From: Thiotrichales bacterium | Lineage (GTDB): Bacteria; Pseudomonadota; Gammaproteobacteria; HK1 | Assembly (NCBI GenBank): GCA_026709935.1 | Contig: JAPOSC010000041.1 | Span: 1-64,000 of the forward strand | Direction of reading: 5' to 3' | Length of the DNA stretch: 64,000 nt | In this document: piece after piece, positions 17,641 through 26,512 of the stretch | How the letters are laid out: the number at the start of each line of letters is the position of its first letter | Numbering within the stretch: the stretch's first letter is position 1 | Made by a program: the position numbers and the translations under genes | Notes under the pieces: model-generated | Database searches by the model: none | Told to the model about the DNA's origin: nothing | What the model saw: the letters and a program-made list of their open reading frames with translations, nothing else

Positions 17641-19053
17641 TCAGTCGCGCCGGAGCGACTTGATGTCGTCGTCATCCGGCATGAGCATGAACTCGGGGTA
17701 GGCTTCGATCCCGAGTTCGGCGGCGTCCTGCCCGAGCTCTTCGACCGTCTCGGAGACCCGCGCGCCGATGGTCTTCTCGATCACCAGCCACACGAGCAGC
17801 GAGACGACGAACACGAATGCCCCGACCGCGAGCACCCCGATGAGCTGGGTGACCACGTTGCCGCCGGCCGCGATGCAGACCGCGAGGGTCCCCCAGATGC
17901 CGGCGAAGAGATGGGCCGGCACCGCGCCCACCACGTCGTCGAGCTTCAGGCTCTCCATCGCCTTCATGCCGATGGTGCAGACGATGCCGCCGATGGCGCC
18001 GATGATGATGGCCCAGTAGTGGTCGACGATGTCCGGACCGGCGGTGATGGCGACGAGGCCCGCGATCGCTCCGTTCAGCCCCGCGAGCAGGTCGACCCGC
18101 CCGAGAATCGGCCGCGCGACGCTGATGGCGGCCATGACTCCCGCTGCCGCCGCGAGGTTGGTGTTGGCCAGAACGTTGCTCATGGCGACTGCATCGACTG
18201 CTCCGCCGAGCGCAAGCTGCGACCCGCCGTTGAAGCCGAACCACCCGAGCCACAGGATGAACACGCCGAGGGTCACTACCGGGACGTTGGAGGGTGGGGT
18301 GGACTTGACGCTGCCGTCCGGGCGGAACTTGCCGCGCCGCGCCCCGACCACGATGGCCCCCGCCAGCGCCGCCCAGCCGCCGGTGGAGTGCACGATGGTG
18401 GAGCCCGCGAAGTCCTGAAAGCCCAGTTCATTGAGCCAGCCGCCACCCCAGGTCCAGGCACCGACGATGGGGTAGATGATGGCGGTCAGCACCATCACGA
18501 AGGCGAAGAACGACCACAGCTTCACCCGCTCGGCCAGCGTTCCGGACACGATGGACGCGGCGGTCGCCACGAACACCATCTGGAAGAACCAGTCCGACAT
18601 CGTGGAGTAGCCGCTCTCCACCACGGCTGCCCCCGCCTCCTCGTTCCCGCCGAGGAGCGCAAGCTCCGCCTCCGACGGGCCGTAGAAGAGCTGGAACGAG
18701 CCGATCCATCCGGACACGTCGGTGTACATCAGGTTGTAGCCGATGATGTAGTAGGCGAGACCGGCGATGGAGTAGAGCCCGATGTTCTTGAGGCAGATCA
18801 CCGAGGCGTTCCTGGTGCGCACCGAGCCGGACTCCAGCATGGTGAAGCCCGCGCACATCCACATCACCAGCGCCCCCCAGATGAGGAACGAGAAGGTGTT
18901 GAGCACGAACTGCGACTCGGCCGGAACCGCGGCGTGCGCACTGCCGGCCGCGAGCAGGGCGACGGCGCCCGCCAATCCTTTTCCGGCCACCGCCTTGCGG
19001 CCGGATGTTCGATGATCGATGCGATCCGGCGACCGGCGATTCTCCTTGTTCAT
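17641..19053 (-). CDS. amt: Ammonium transporter (Amt/MEP/Rh family)
   Basis: 470 residues with a signal-like N-terminus (GKGLAGAVALLAAGSAHA) and about 11 transmembrane helices. The two pore His are in STIVHSTGGWAAL and VPAHLFAGIWGTLA. GTLAERVKLWSFFAFV is also typical. It conducts ammonium/ammonia across the inner membrane. ATG 19053 is chosen because AGGAGGT lies five bases before it; the GTG at 19059 would overlap that site. No glnK is adjacent, which is unusual for amt genes. The position beside amine-degrading genes fits nitrogen scavenging or retention. Confidence 0.95.
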   Translation of the reverse strand: MNKENRRSPDRIDHRTSGRKAVAGKGLAGAVALLAAGSAHAAVPAESQFVLNTFSFLIWGALVMWMCAGFTMLESGSVRTRNASVICLKNIGLYSIAGLAYYIIGYNLMYTDVSGWIGSFQLFYGPSEAELALLGGNEEAGAAVVESGYSTMSDWFFQMVFVATAASIVSGTLAERVKLWSFFAFVMVLTAIIYPIVGAWTWGGGWLNELGFQDFAGSTIVHSTGGWAALAGAIVVGARRGKFRPDGSVKSTPPSNVPVVTLGVFILWLGWFGFNGGSQLALGGAVDAVAMSNVLANTNLAAAAGVMAAISVARPILGRVDLLAGLNGAIAGLVAITAGPDIVDHYWAIIIGAIGGIVCTIGMKAMESLKLDDVVGAVPAHLFAGIWGTLAVCIAAGGNVVTQLIGVLAVGAFVFVVSLLVWLVIEKTIGARVSETVEELGQDAAELGIEAYPEFMLMPDDDDIKSLRRD

Positions 19054-19280
19054 GCCCACCTCCTGTGAAGTCCGTCATCCGCGTTCGGCTCGGACAGGCT
19101 GGATTGCGGCCGGCGCCGGCGAAGCTCGCGCTTGATGCGAGCGGGCGCCCGACCAGTCTGTACACCGGCTGCGGTCGGTACAGCGACCGCGGCCGGTGCG
19201 ATTTTTCGAGGGCGCAACGATACTCCAGATCGCCCCGCCGGTTCACCGCCGAGCCTGGTTCAGAGAGAAGTGAGCCTGAA

Positions 19281-19316
19281 GGCAGCGATTCCTGCTGACG
19301 CTCCGAGAGGCCGTTT
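19281..19316. repeat. Dispersed repeat family B, copy (reverse)
   Basis: The reverse complement contains GGCCTCTCGGAGCGTCAGC followed by AGGAATCGCTGCC. It matches 37149-37186 and 37043-37080 at most positions. Confidence 0.55.
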
Positions 19317-19325
19317 CGCGGCGCC

Positions 19326-19405
19326 ACTCCGACGAAATTTCGACCTCCCGAGCATCCGATCGGGGCGATTTCGAGAGAACATGTCGGCCCGGCAGGAATG
19401 GCTGC
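19326..19405. repeat. Dispersed repeat family A, copy
   Basis: It starts ACTCCGACGAAATTTCG and ends GGCCCGGCAGGAATGGCTG. It aligns almost end to end with 60946-61020 (ACTCCGGCGAGTTTCG to GGCGGGAATGGCTG). Confidence 0.6.
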
Positions 19406-19505
19406 CTGTCCGGTAGGAAGTGGGCCTGCAGGGAGAGGCAAGGCTGGGGCTGTACCGAACGGAAACGGTCGCATAGACTTCGATCGTCCCCGGCCGAGAG
19501 CGTCC

Positions 19506-19793
19506 ATGACCGCGAGTACGTTCGATACGCTGAGCGCTGCCGACAGACTGCGCGATGCCGGCGTTGGCGACGTGCAGGCACGAGCCATCGTGGACTCGAT
19601 CCGCGATGCGCAGGCCACCGGAATTCAGTATCTCGCCACGAAGGCCGATGTCGCCGAACTGAAAGCCGATGTCACCGAACTGAAAGGCCGCATCGTTGCG
19701 TTGGAAGGACGGGTCAATACCCTGCAATGGGTGGTCGGGATCCAGTCTGCGCTGATGCTTGCCATTGCTCTCCGCGTATTCGGCCTGGTGTGA
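19506..19793 (+). CDS. Small coiled-coil, C-terminally membrane-anchored protein (DUF1640/CCDC90-like)
   Basis: 95 residues. The N-terminal half (LSAADRLRDAGVGDVQARAIVDSIRDA) resembles the head of DUF1640/CCDC90-type proteins. A heptad repeat (VAELKADVTELKGRIVALEGRV) predicts a trimeric coiled coil, and a C-terminal hydrophobic helix (ALMLAIALRVFGLV) should anchor it in a membrane. Such small proteins are often found with mobile or toxin-like contexts, but nothing here shows that. A 17-base tandem duplication covers its stop codon. Confidence 0.65.
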   Translation: MTASTFDTLSAADRLRDAGVGDVQARAIVDSIRDAQATGIQYLATKADVAELKADVTELKGRIVALEGRVNTLQWVVGIQSALMLAIALRVFGLV

Positions 19794-19815
19794 CTTCGGG
19801 CCTGGTGTGACTTCG
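19782..19815 (+). repeat. Perfect 17-bp tandem duplication over a stop codon
   Basis: GGCCTGGTGTGACTTCG occurs twice back to back. The first copy contains the stop codon of the coiled-coil gene, and the second ends seven bases before the ATG of the next gene. It looks like a recent duplication. Confidence 0.9.
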
Positions 19816-19821
19816 GAGACG

Positions 19822-21867
19822 ATGCGCACGAGCCGGTACCCCGCCCTTCTCCAGCCGTTCCGGCTGCGTCATCTGACCTTCAAAAACCGGGTCATGAGCA
19901 CGAGCCATGCCCCCGGCTACGTGGAGGACCGGCACCCGAAGCTCCGCTACCAGCTCTACCACGAGGAGAAGGCGAAGGGCGGGCTCGCGCTCACCATGTT
20001 CGGCGGCTCGTCGAACATCGCCCCGGATTCGCCCTCTGCCTTCGGCCAGATCTACATCGGCGAGGATTCCATCATCCCCGTGCTGCGGGAGTTCTCCGAG
20101 CGCGTGCACCGGCACGGTTGCGCCCTCATGTGCCAGATCACCCATATGGGGCACCGCACGCTGTGGAACGTGGAGGACTGGCTGCCGCCCCTCGCCCCCT
20201 CGGTGGTGCGCGAGCCCGCGCATCGTTCGTTCCCGAAAGAGATGGATCGCCACGACATCCGCCGGGTGGTGCGGGCGTTCGGCGATGCCGCGTGGCGCTG
20301 CAAGGAAGGCGGGCTCGACGGCACCGAGCTGCTCGCCCAGGGCCATCTCATCCATCAGTTCTGGACCCCGCTCGTCAACCGGCGCACCGACGAGTACGGC
20401 GGGAGCCTCGAGAACCGGGCGCGGTTCGGCCTGGAGGTGCTGGAGGAGATCCGTCGGCGGGTGGGGGATGACTTCCTGGTCGGCTTCCGGATGATGGGCG
20501 ACGAGCTGAAGGAGGGCGGCCTCGACCAGGAAGACTGCCTCGCGCTCGCGAAGATCTACGCCGACACCGGCATGTGCGACTTCATGAACGTGATCGCTGG
20601 GCAGGTCGGGGACGAGCGGGGGCTCTCGAAGGCCATTCCGAGCATGGCCGGCCCACGCGCGCCCTTCGTGCACATCGCGGCCGCGATGAAACGCGAGACC
20701 GGGCTCGCGGTCTTCCACGCCACCCGCATCGCGGATCTGGCGACGGCCGAGCACTGCGTGCGCGAAGGCTGGGTCGACATGGTGGCGATGACCCGCGCCC
20801 ACATGGCGGACCCGCACATCGTCGCCAAGATGATGCGGGGCGAGGAGGATCGGATCCGGCCCTGCGTCGGCGCCGGCTATTGCCTCGATCGCATCTACGT
20901 GGGCGGCGACGCGCTCTGCCTGCACAACCCCGCCACCGGGCGCGAGCGGACGATGCCCCACGTGGTGGAGCCCGGCTCCGGCCCGAGGCGCAAGGTCGTG
21001 GTGGTGGGGGCGGGGCCGGCCGGTCTGGAGGCGGCCCGGGTCTCGGCGTTGCGCGGGCACGAGGTGGTGGTCTTCGAGGCGGCTGCTTCGCCGGGCGGGC
21101 AGATCGTGCTCGCGGCGCGGGCGACGTGGCGCAAGGATCTGCTGGGCATCGCGCAGTGGCTGGCGTCCGAGGTCGAGCGTCTCGGGGTCACCGTGCGCCT
21201 CAACCGCTACGCTGAGGCCGACGATGTGCTCGCCGAGCGGCCGGACATCGTGGTCGTCGCCACCGGCGGGACGCCGAACACCGAGTGGGTCGACGGCGCC
21301 GAGCACGTGGTCAGCGCCTGGGACGTGCTCGGGGGTCAGGTCGAGCCCGGAGCCGAGGTTCTGGTGTACGACGACCACGGAGACCACCAGGGGCCGAGCG
21401 TGGTGGACTTCCTGGCCACCCGCGGTTCGAAGGTCGAGCTTGCGACCCCGGACCGGATGGCGGCGCACGAGATCGGCGCCACCAACTTCCCCGTGTACCT
21501 GGAGAGCTTCTACTCGAAGGGGGTCCGGATGACCCCGGATCACCGCCTGCGCCGTGTGGAACGCGACGGCAACCGGCTGCGTGCGACCCTGCGTAACGAG
21601 TACAACGACGCGGAGGAGACGCGCACCGTCGATCAGGTGGTGGTCGAGCACGGCACCCTGCCGGCCGCGGAGCTTTTCCATGCTCTCGCCCCCCGGGCCC
21701 GCAACGATGGCGAACTGGACATCGAGGCGCTGATTGCCGGCCGCAATCAGGAGATCGTGTCGAACGAGGACGGTGCGTTCATGCTGTTCCGGGTAGGCGA
21801 CGCGGTGGCCAGCCGCAACATCCACGCCGCGATCTACGACGCGCTGCGGCTCTGCAAGGCGTTCTGA
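19822..21867 (+). CDS. DgcA-like FMN/FAD oxidoreductase (dimethylglycine / N-methylamine demethylase family)
   Basis: 681 residues. An N-terminal old-yellow-enzyme TIM barrel (about 5-370) is followed by an FAD/NAD(P)-binding module (about 395-660) starting VVVVGAGPAGLEAARV. The barrel keeps the EEKAKGGLALTMFGGSS and QITHMGHRTLW blocks, and the protein ends HAAIYDALRLCKAF. These features, from memory, closely match Pseudomonas DgcA, which demethylates dimethylglycine to sarcosine. Cys residues in CVGAGYCLDR and ALCLHNPATGRE replace the usual CxxCN pattern, as in DgcA. ATG 19822 is just after a tandem duplication; no good ribosome site is seen. The substrate could also be another N-methylated amine. 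Confidence 0.82.
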   Translation: MRTSRYPALLQPFRLRHLTFKNRVMSTSHAPGYVEDRHPKLRYQLYHEEKAKGGLALTMFGGSSNIAPDSPSAFGQIYIGEDSIIPVLREFSERVHRHGCALMCQITHMGHRTLWNVEDWLPPLAPSVVREPAHRSFPKEMDRHDIRRVVRAFGDAAWRCKEGGLDGTELLAQGHLIHQFWTPLVNRRTDEYGGSLENRARFGLEVLEEIRRRVGDDFLVGFRMMGDELKEGGLDQEDCLALAKIYADTGMCDFMNVIAGQVGDERGLSKAIPSMAGPRAPFVHIAAAMKRETGLAVFHATRIADLATAEHCVREGWVDMVAMTRAHMADPHIVAKMMRGEEDRIRPCVGAGYCLDRIYVGGDALCLHNPATGRERTMPHVVEPGSGPRRKVVVVGAGPAGLEAARVSALRGHEVVVFEAAASPGGQIVLAARATWRKDLLGIAQWLASEVERLGVTVRLNRYAEADDVLAERPDIVVVATGGTPNTEWVDGAEHVVSAWDVLGGQVEPGAEVLVYDDHGDHQGPSVVDFLATRGSKVELATPDRMAAHEIGATNFPVYLESFYSKGVRMTPDHRLRRVERDGNRLRATLRNEYNDAEETRTVDQVVVEHGTLPAAELFHALAPRARNDGELDIEALIAGRNQEIVSNEDGAFMLFRVGDAVASRNIHAAIYDALRLCKAF

Positions 21868-21879
21868 CGCGCCGCGAAG

Positions 21880-23037
21880 CTACTGCCCGTCCGGTCGGTC
21901 GCCGGCCGGTCGGCCCGGATTGAACGCACGGCCGGGAACGTGGATCTTGCCGTCGAAGATGAGGCGCGCGGTGCGTACCAGGCCGGCGGAGGTCACCTCG
22001 ATGCCGCCGGCCGTGCGACGGATGTCGATGGAGACCTCGATCCGCCCCGCCGGGTGCTCGATGCCGACGGCAAGGGGATTCGATGCCGGGCCGAGCCGGG
22101 CGACTTCCGACGCCACGGTTCCCGGGGCCGCGGCGGCGCTGGCGACGCAGATCGCACCGGTCGCGGCGTGGGCCTGGTGGGTGCGGGTCGGGACCAGGTA
22201 GCGCGACGAGATGCCGCAACCGGCGCGCGGGGGGGCCACGAGGGAGACCTTGGGGATCACCAGGTCCGAGACGTTGCCCAGTCCCATCATCTCCCCCGCC
22301 GTTCGCCGCATCCGCTCCACGCGCGCGAACAGCGCGGTGTCCGCATCGAGTTCGGCCGGGGTTTCGTATCCGGTCTTGCCGAGCGCGTCGGCCCGCACCA
22401 CCATCATCGGCACGGCGACATCGATGAGGGTGACCGGTATGCCGTCGATCTCGTCCCGCGGTCGCCCCGAAGGGAGCAGTGCGCCGGTCCTGGAACCGGC
22501 GCACTGCAGCAGGTTGAGCACCACGGGCGCGCTCGTTCCGGGCACGCCGTCGATCGCGACCTCCCCGTCGTAACGAACGCGCCCTCCCGGCGTCTGCACG
22601 ACGGCCTCGGCGAGACCACCGGTGTTGACCATGCGGATGCGCACCCGCGTCTCGTCGTCGCCGGCCTCGATCATGCCGCGCTCTACGGCGAACGGTCCGA
22701 CTGCGGCGAGGAGGTTTCCGCAGGTCGGATTCAGATCCACGAACGCCCGCTCGACATGCACCTGAGCGAACAGGTAGTCGATATCGACATCGTCCGCCTC
22801 GGAGGGGCTGAGGATCGCGACCTTGCTGGTGAGCGGATTCGCGCCCCCGGCCCCGTCGATCTGCCGGGGATCGGGAGACCCCATCGCCGCGAGGAGTACC
22901 CGGTCCCGCGCCCGCGGGTCGTCCGGAAGATCGGCGCGCCGGAAGTACAGCCCCTTCGACGTGCCGCCCCGCATCAGCGCCGCCGGAATCCCGACCTGCG
23001 CCTCGTATCGCGCCGGCGGCGCCGGTTGTGCGCTCAT
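21880..23037 (-). CDS. PrpF-like protein (aconitate / 4-oxalomesaconate isomerase family)
   Basis: 385 residues with the two-domain diaminopimelate-epimerase-like fold. Motifs are ALMRGGTSKGLYFRRADLP at the N-terminus, GGANPLTSKVAIL, and NPTCGNLLAAVGPFA with the likely catalytic Cys. Family members isomerise 2-methylaconitate (PrpF) or tautomerise 4-oxalomesaconate (LigU/GalD); no prp or gallate genes are near, so the substrate is open. ATG 23037 directly precedes the conserved region. It is convergent with the DgcA-like gene (12 bases between stops). Confidence 0.85.
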   Translation of the reverse strand: MSAQPAPPARYEAQVGIPAALMRGGTSKGLYFRRADLPDDPRARDRVLLAAMGSPDPRQIDGAGGANPLTSKVAILSPSEADDVDIDYLFAQVHVERAFVDLNPTCGNLLAAVGPFAVERGMIEAGDDETRVRIRMVNTGGLAEAVVQTPGGRVRYDGEVAIDGVPGTSAPVVLNLLQCAGSRTGALLPSGRPRDEIDGIPVTLIDVAVPMMVVRADALGKTGYETPAELDADTALFARVERMRRTAGEMMGLGNVSDLVIPKVSLVAPPRAGCGISSRYLVPTRTHQAHAATGAICVASAAAAPGTVASEVARLGPASNPLAVGIEHPAGRIEVSIDIRRTAGGIEVTSAGLVRTARLIFDGKIHVPGRAFNPGRPAGDRPDGQ

Positions 23038-23297
23038 CGGGGAATCACCAGACCGCCCATCCCGAACGGCATCGACGACACCCTGGGACCGTTCGCCGAT
23101 TCGATGCTCCATTCGCGTTCAGCCAATGGGCCATGGCAGCCCGAAGGCATCTTGCCGCCGCCCGCCGCGCAAGTACCGTTCGGCGATTCTCCCGCTTGGA
23201 GTCTGCGTCATGTCCTTCGCCGGTCGTTACAAGAATACGCGTCATTACCAGTTTCGGTGACGACATCACAGTGCCTCGATTCCGGTCTCCCGGTGGA

Positions 23298-25295
23298 TCA
23301 GGTCCCGATCGAAAGCCCCAGCTTGCGGCCCTCGTAGATCGCGGCTGGCGCCTGGCGGGCGGCGACGCAGTCGCCGATGGCGTGCACTTCGCGTGCCGAG
23401 CCCGCGAGGGCGTCCGCAAGCCAGCGCTCCGGGGCGTTGACCGTGGCAAGCACCAGCGCGTCGGCGTCGATGCGCCGCTCCGACCCGTCGAGCAGGTCGA
23501 CGACCGTCGCGCCGTCGCCGTGCCACTCCTTCACCGCGGACTCCACCACGAATTCCACCCCGAGGCGCTTCAGTCGCTCCCGCAGCGGCCAGTCGGCGGA
23601 GGTGCGCACGATCTCGCGTCCCACGAACGGGTCCGGGGTCACGATGGTGACCGCGTGTCCCTGTTCGGCGAGATGCCAGGCGGTGCCGCCCCCGCGCCAG
23701 GTGCCGGTGTCGTCCAGCACGATGATCCGGTGCCCGGGCCGCGCCGCGCGGCCCATCACGTCCTCCACCGAGAACACGCCGGGCCGATCGACGCCGGGGA
23801 GCCGGTCCACGGTGGGGAGCCCGCGCTGCCAGCCGTTGGCGGCGGGTTGCGAGCCGGTCGCGAGCACCACCACGTCCGCGTCGAAGCCCTCCACCTCGTC
23901 GGGGTCCATCGGAGTGTTGAGGCGCACGACCACCTGGAGCTTGGTGAGCTGGCGCTCGTACCAGTCGATAAGGTCGAGAATCTGCCCGCGTCGCGGCTGC
24001 ATCCCCGCCAGCCGGAACTGGCCGCCCAGTCTGTCCGACGCCTCGGTGAGCGTGACGCGATGACCCCGTTCCGCCGCTGCCCGTGCCGCCTCCAGTCCGG
24101 CCGGACCGCCGCCCACCACCAGGACCGAGCGCGGTGACTCGCTGCGGGTGAACCGGTCCCCGCCCCACTCGAATTCGCGCCCCGCCGACGGATTGACGAG
24201 GCAACTCACCCAGTAGTCGCGCGAGCGCCGGCCCCAGCACATCTGGTTGCACGACAGACACGGCCGCACGTCTTCGGCCCGCCCCTCGCGCGCCTTGTTC
24301 GCCAGGTGCGGGTCCGCGATCTGGCCGCGCACGATGCTCACCATGTCGGCCTGGCCGGAAGCGATGACGTAGTCCGCGTTCTCCGGGGTGCGGATGTGGC
24401 TCTCCGCCTGCACCTTTGCGTGCCGCACCGCCTGCCTGATGCGCTCCGCCCAGGGTGGACCCAGCTTGTCCTCGTAGACGAATGTCGGCATCAGGCGCGT
24501 GAATTCGAAGTAGCTGCCGGTGCCCACTGTCACGTAGTCGTAGAGGCCGCGTGCGTCGTGCCAGGTCGCGATTTCCTGTTGGTCCTCGACCGAGAGCACG
24601 TCGGGGCGAGTGGGGTCCACGCTCACACAGACTCCGATCACGAAGTCGGGGCCGCAGCGCGCGCGGATCCGCGTGAGGGTCCGCGCCGAGAACTGCATGC
24701 GTTTCTCGAACGACCCGCCCCACGCGTCGTCGCGGCGGTTCGAATACGGCGACCAGAACTGCTCGAAGAGCGCGTTGTAGGCGGCCATGATCTCGCAGCC
24801 GTCGAACCCCGCCTCCTTCGCCCGGCGCGCGGCCTCGGCGAAGCCCTCGACGAGCTCTTCGATCTCGGCTTCCGTCATTGCGTGGCTGCCGTCCTGATCG
24901 TGCATGGAGGGCAGCCCCGACGGCGACCAGTTGGGCTGGTAGGAGAGGTCGAAGTCGCCGTGCGCGCCCACGTGGTAGAGCTGCTGGATCATCACCGTGC
25001 CGTGCTCGTGGCAGGCGTCGGTGATGCGGCGAAAGTGCGGGATGACGCCGTCGTCGCCGTGGCGGAAGTTGCCGCGCGTGAGCACCGCGGTGCGGTGGAT
25101 GGGCACTGGCTCGACCACGATCATGGCCGCCCCGCCCATGGCGCGCTCGAGGTAGTAACCGAGGTGGCGTTCCGCGGGCAGGCCCTCGGCGCTCATGTTG
25201 GCGGTGTGGGCGCCGAAGTTCAGGCGGTGCTTGAGGGTCTTCGCCCCCACCTGAATGGGACGGAAGAGGTGGGGGAAGGGGGTTGGCGTGGTCAT
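23298..25295 (-). CDS. NADH:flavin oxidoreductase, 4Fe-4S old-yellow-enzyme type (2,4-dienoyl-CoA reductase / N-methylproline demethylase-like)
   Basis: 665 residues. An OYE barrel (about 1-370, with IQQLYHVGAHG and FEQFWSPYSNRRDDAWGGS) is followed by an FAD/NAD module beginning VLVVGGGPAGLEAARA (about 395). The iron-sulfur motif RPCLSCNQMC with a fourth Cys in SCLVNP is intact, unlike in the neighbouring DgcA-like protein. Relatives include 2,4-dienoyl-CoA reductase, trimethylamine and histamine dehydrogenases, and N-methylproline demethylases; the neighbourhood favours an N-demethylase. The ATG at 25295 is followed by LFRPIQVGAKTLKHRL, the typical N-terminus. Confidence 0.85.
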   Translation of the reverse strand: MTTPTPFPHLFRPIQVGAKTLKHRLNFGAHTANMSAEGLPAERHLGYYLERAMGGAAMIVVEPVPIHRTAVLTRGNFRHGDDGVIPHFRRITDACHEHGTVMIQQLYHVGAHGDFDLSYQPNWSPSGLPSMHDQDGSHAMTEAEIEELVEGFAEAARRAKEAGFDGCEIMAAYNALFEQFWSPYSNRRDDAWGGSFEKRMQFSARTLTRIRARCGPDFVIGVCVSVDPTRPDVLSVEDQQEIATWHDARGLYDYVTVGTGSYFEFTRLMPTFVYEDKLGPPWAERIRQAVRHAKVQAESHIRTPENADYVIASGQADMVSIVRGQIADPHLANKAREGRAEDVRPCLSCNQMCWGRRSRDYWVSCLVNPSAGREFEWGGDRFTRSESPRSVLVVGGGPAGLEAARAAAERGHRVTLTEASDRLGGQFRLAGMQPRRGQILDLIDWYERQLTKLQVVVRLNTPMDPDEVEGFDADVVVLATGSQPAANGWQRGLPTVDRLPGVDRPGVFSVEDVMGRAARPGHRIIVLDDTGTWRGGGTAWHLAEQGHAVTIVTPDPFVGREIVRTSADWPLRERLKRLGVEFVVESAVKEWHGDGATVVDLLDGSERRIDADALVLATVNAPERWLADALAGSAREVHAIGDCVAARQAPAAIYEGRKLGLSIGT

Positions 25296-25340
25296 TGGGC
25301 CGCGATTCCGCTGGCGATCCGAAAAGCGGTCACGTGGTGT

Positions 25341-25432
25341 GATTCCGGCGAGATGTCAGCCGGCGGAGCGTCCATTCGGGGTGATTCCGTGCGCATGTTC
25401 CGGTCTGGCGGGAATGGCTGAACATTGGCGGG
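25341..25432. repeat. Dispersed repeat family A, copy
   Basis: It contains GATTCCGGCGAGATGTC, GTCCATTCGGGGTGATTCCG, GCGCATGTTCCG and CTGGCGGGAATGGCTGAAC. It aligns with 60946-61040 in the same order and spacing, and lies upstream of the OYE-type gene on the minus strand. Confidence 0.6.
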
Positions 25433-25463
25433 CGACGCTCCTCGTCACCGTCGATGGGCAAGC

Positions 25464-26258
25464 TCAGCCCGTGCCCCGGGCGTCTCGCCATGCGAGCCAC
25501 CGCTTCACCGTGCTGAAGTCGAACTCCGGTCCGGCGACCCCGACCGATATTTCGTCGGCACCGGCGTCGGCGATTGCATCGGCGAGGTCGAGCGAAGCGG
25601 CATCCACCCCGATGGATCGGTCGATGGCCTTCGGGTCTCGTCCGACCTTCGCGCACCAAGCGTCCAGCACCGCGTTCTTGTGCCGCACCTGCTCGGCTGG
25701 CGAGCGCTTGCCGGAGCTGTCGCGCGCGAATCCGTGCCAGATGTCCGCGTGCTCGGCGGTAAGACGCAGGGTGACCTTCTCGCCTGCGCCTCCGATCATC
25801 ATGGGCAGCGGACCCATCGGCGGCGGGTTGAGCTTGCCGAGCCGGGTCTTCATGCGCGGGATGGCGGCGGCAAGGTCGCGCAGCCGGCTCGGAGCGGTGC
25901 CGAACTCGTAGCCGTATTCGGCGTAGTCGCGCTCGAACCATCCCGAACCGATGCCGAGGATGAAGCGGCCGCCGGAGACGTGGTCGATGGTGCGGGCCAT
26001 GTCCGCGAGCAGCTCGGGATTGCGGTACGAGTTGCATGCGACGAGGGGCCCGAAGCGGATGATCGAGGTCGCCTCCGCGAGCGCGGCGAGCATCGTGAAG
26101 CATTCGAAGTGCGCGCCTTCGGAGTCTCCGAACAACGGGAAGAAGTGGTCCCACGTGTAGACGCGGTCGGCGCCGAGTTCCTCCGCGGTCAGGAACGCGC
26201 GGCGGATATCGGCGAAGGCGCAGTGCTGGGGGTACACCTGAACGGCGATTCTGGTCAT
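25464..26258 (-). CDS. Luciferase-like (LLM class) F420- or flavin-dependent oxidoreductase
   Basis: 264 residues, a TIM-barrel monooxygenase or F420-dependent enzyme. Typical segments are RAFLTAEELGADRVYTWDHF at the N-terminus, GPLVACNSYRNPELLADMA, and HVSGGRFILGIGSGW. ATG 26258 begins the first barrel strand (TRIAVQVYP). The family fold is clear but the substrate is not. In this setting a role in amine or sulfonate oxidation would be a guess. Upstream, 254 bases separate it from the divergent creatinase. Confidence 0.82.
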   Translation of the reverse strand: MTRIAVQVYPQHCAFADIRRAFLTAEELGADRVYTWDHFFPLFGDSEGAHFECFTMLAALAEATSIIRFGPLVACNSYRNPELLADMARTIDHVSGGRFILGIGSGWFERDYAEYGYEFGTAPSRLRDLAAAIPRMKTRLGKLNPPPMGPLPMMIGGAGEKVTLRLTAEHADIWHGFARDSSGKRSPAEQVRHKNAVLDAWCAKVGRDPKAIDRSIGVDAASLDLADAIADAGADEISVGVAGPEFDFSTVKRWLAWRDARGTG

Positions 26259-26470
26259 GGTTTCGGCTTCCTGTCCGGCGAAGTGATCGGTCCGCGGTGG
26301 AGGCAGGGACCGCAGTCCGATCAGGATACGGTCCGCAACGGCCCCACGAAAGGCCGCACGGGACGCCGGCTCGCGCCGACCGGTGGAGACGTGCATCGAC
26401 GGCAGCACCCAATCAGGGTCGGGAGCTCTGGTTGGCCCGGAAAGGTTGCATCCGGCCGTGGAATCGCTAA

Positions 26471-26496
26471 CGTGGCGTCTGTCTTTCGACGCCACG
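26471..26496 (+). promoter_or_regulatory. Inverted repeat before creatinase (possible operator or RNA hairpin)
   Basis: CGTGGCGTC and GACGCCACG form a perfect 9-base stem around an 8-base loop, ending four bases before the ribosome-binding site GGAGGAG (26501-26507). It could be a regulator site or an mRNA structure affecting translation of creatinase. Confidence 0.5.
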
Positions 26497-26512
26497 ATTC
26501 GGAGGAGCCGCC

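Larger units (their letters stand above)
19054..19505. other. 452-base intergenic stretch with repeats, no gene seen
   Basis: This gap between amt and a coiled-coil gene holds one copy each of repeat families B (19281-19316, reverse) and A (19326-19405). I see no credible ORF, no clear sigma-54 promoter for amt and no terminator. Confidence 0.6.

Noticed and set aside
19714-21825. 703-codon open frame antisense to the DgcA-like gene
   Set aside because: No recognisable motif; the sense strand encodes a complete, motif-rich flavoprotein.
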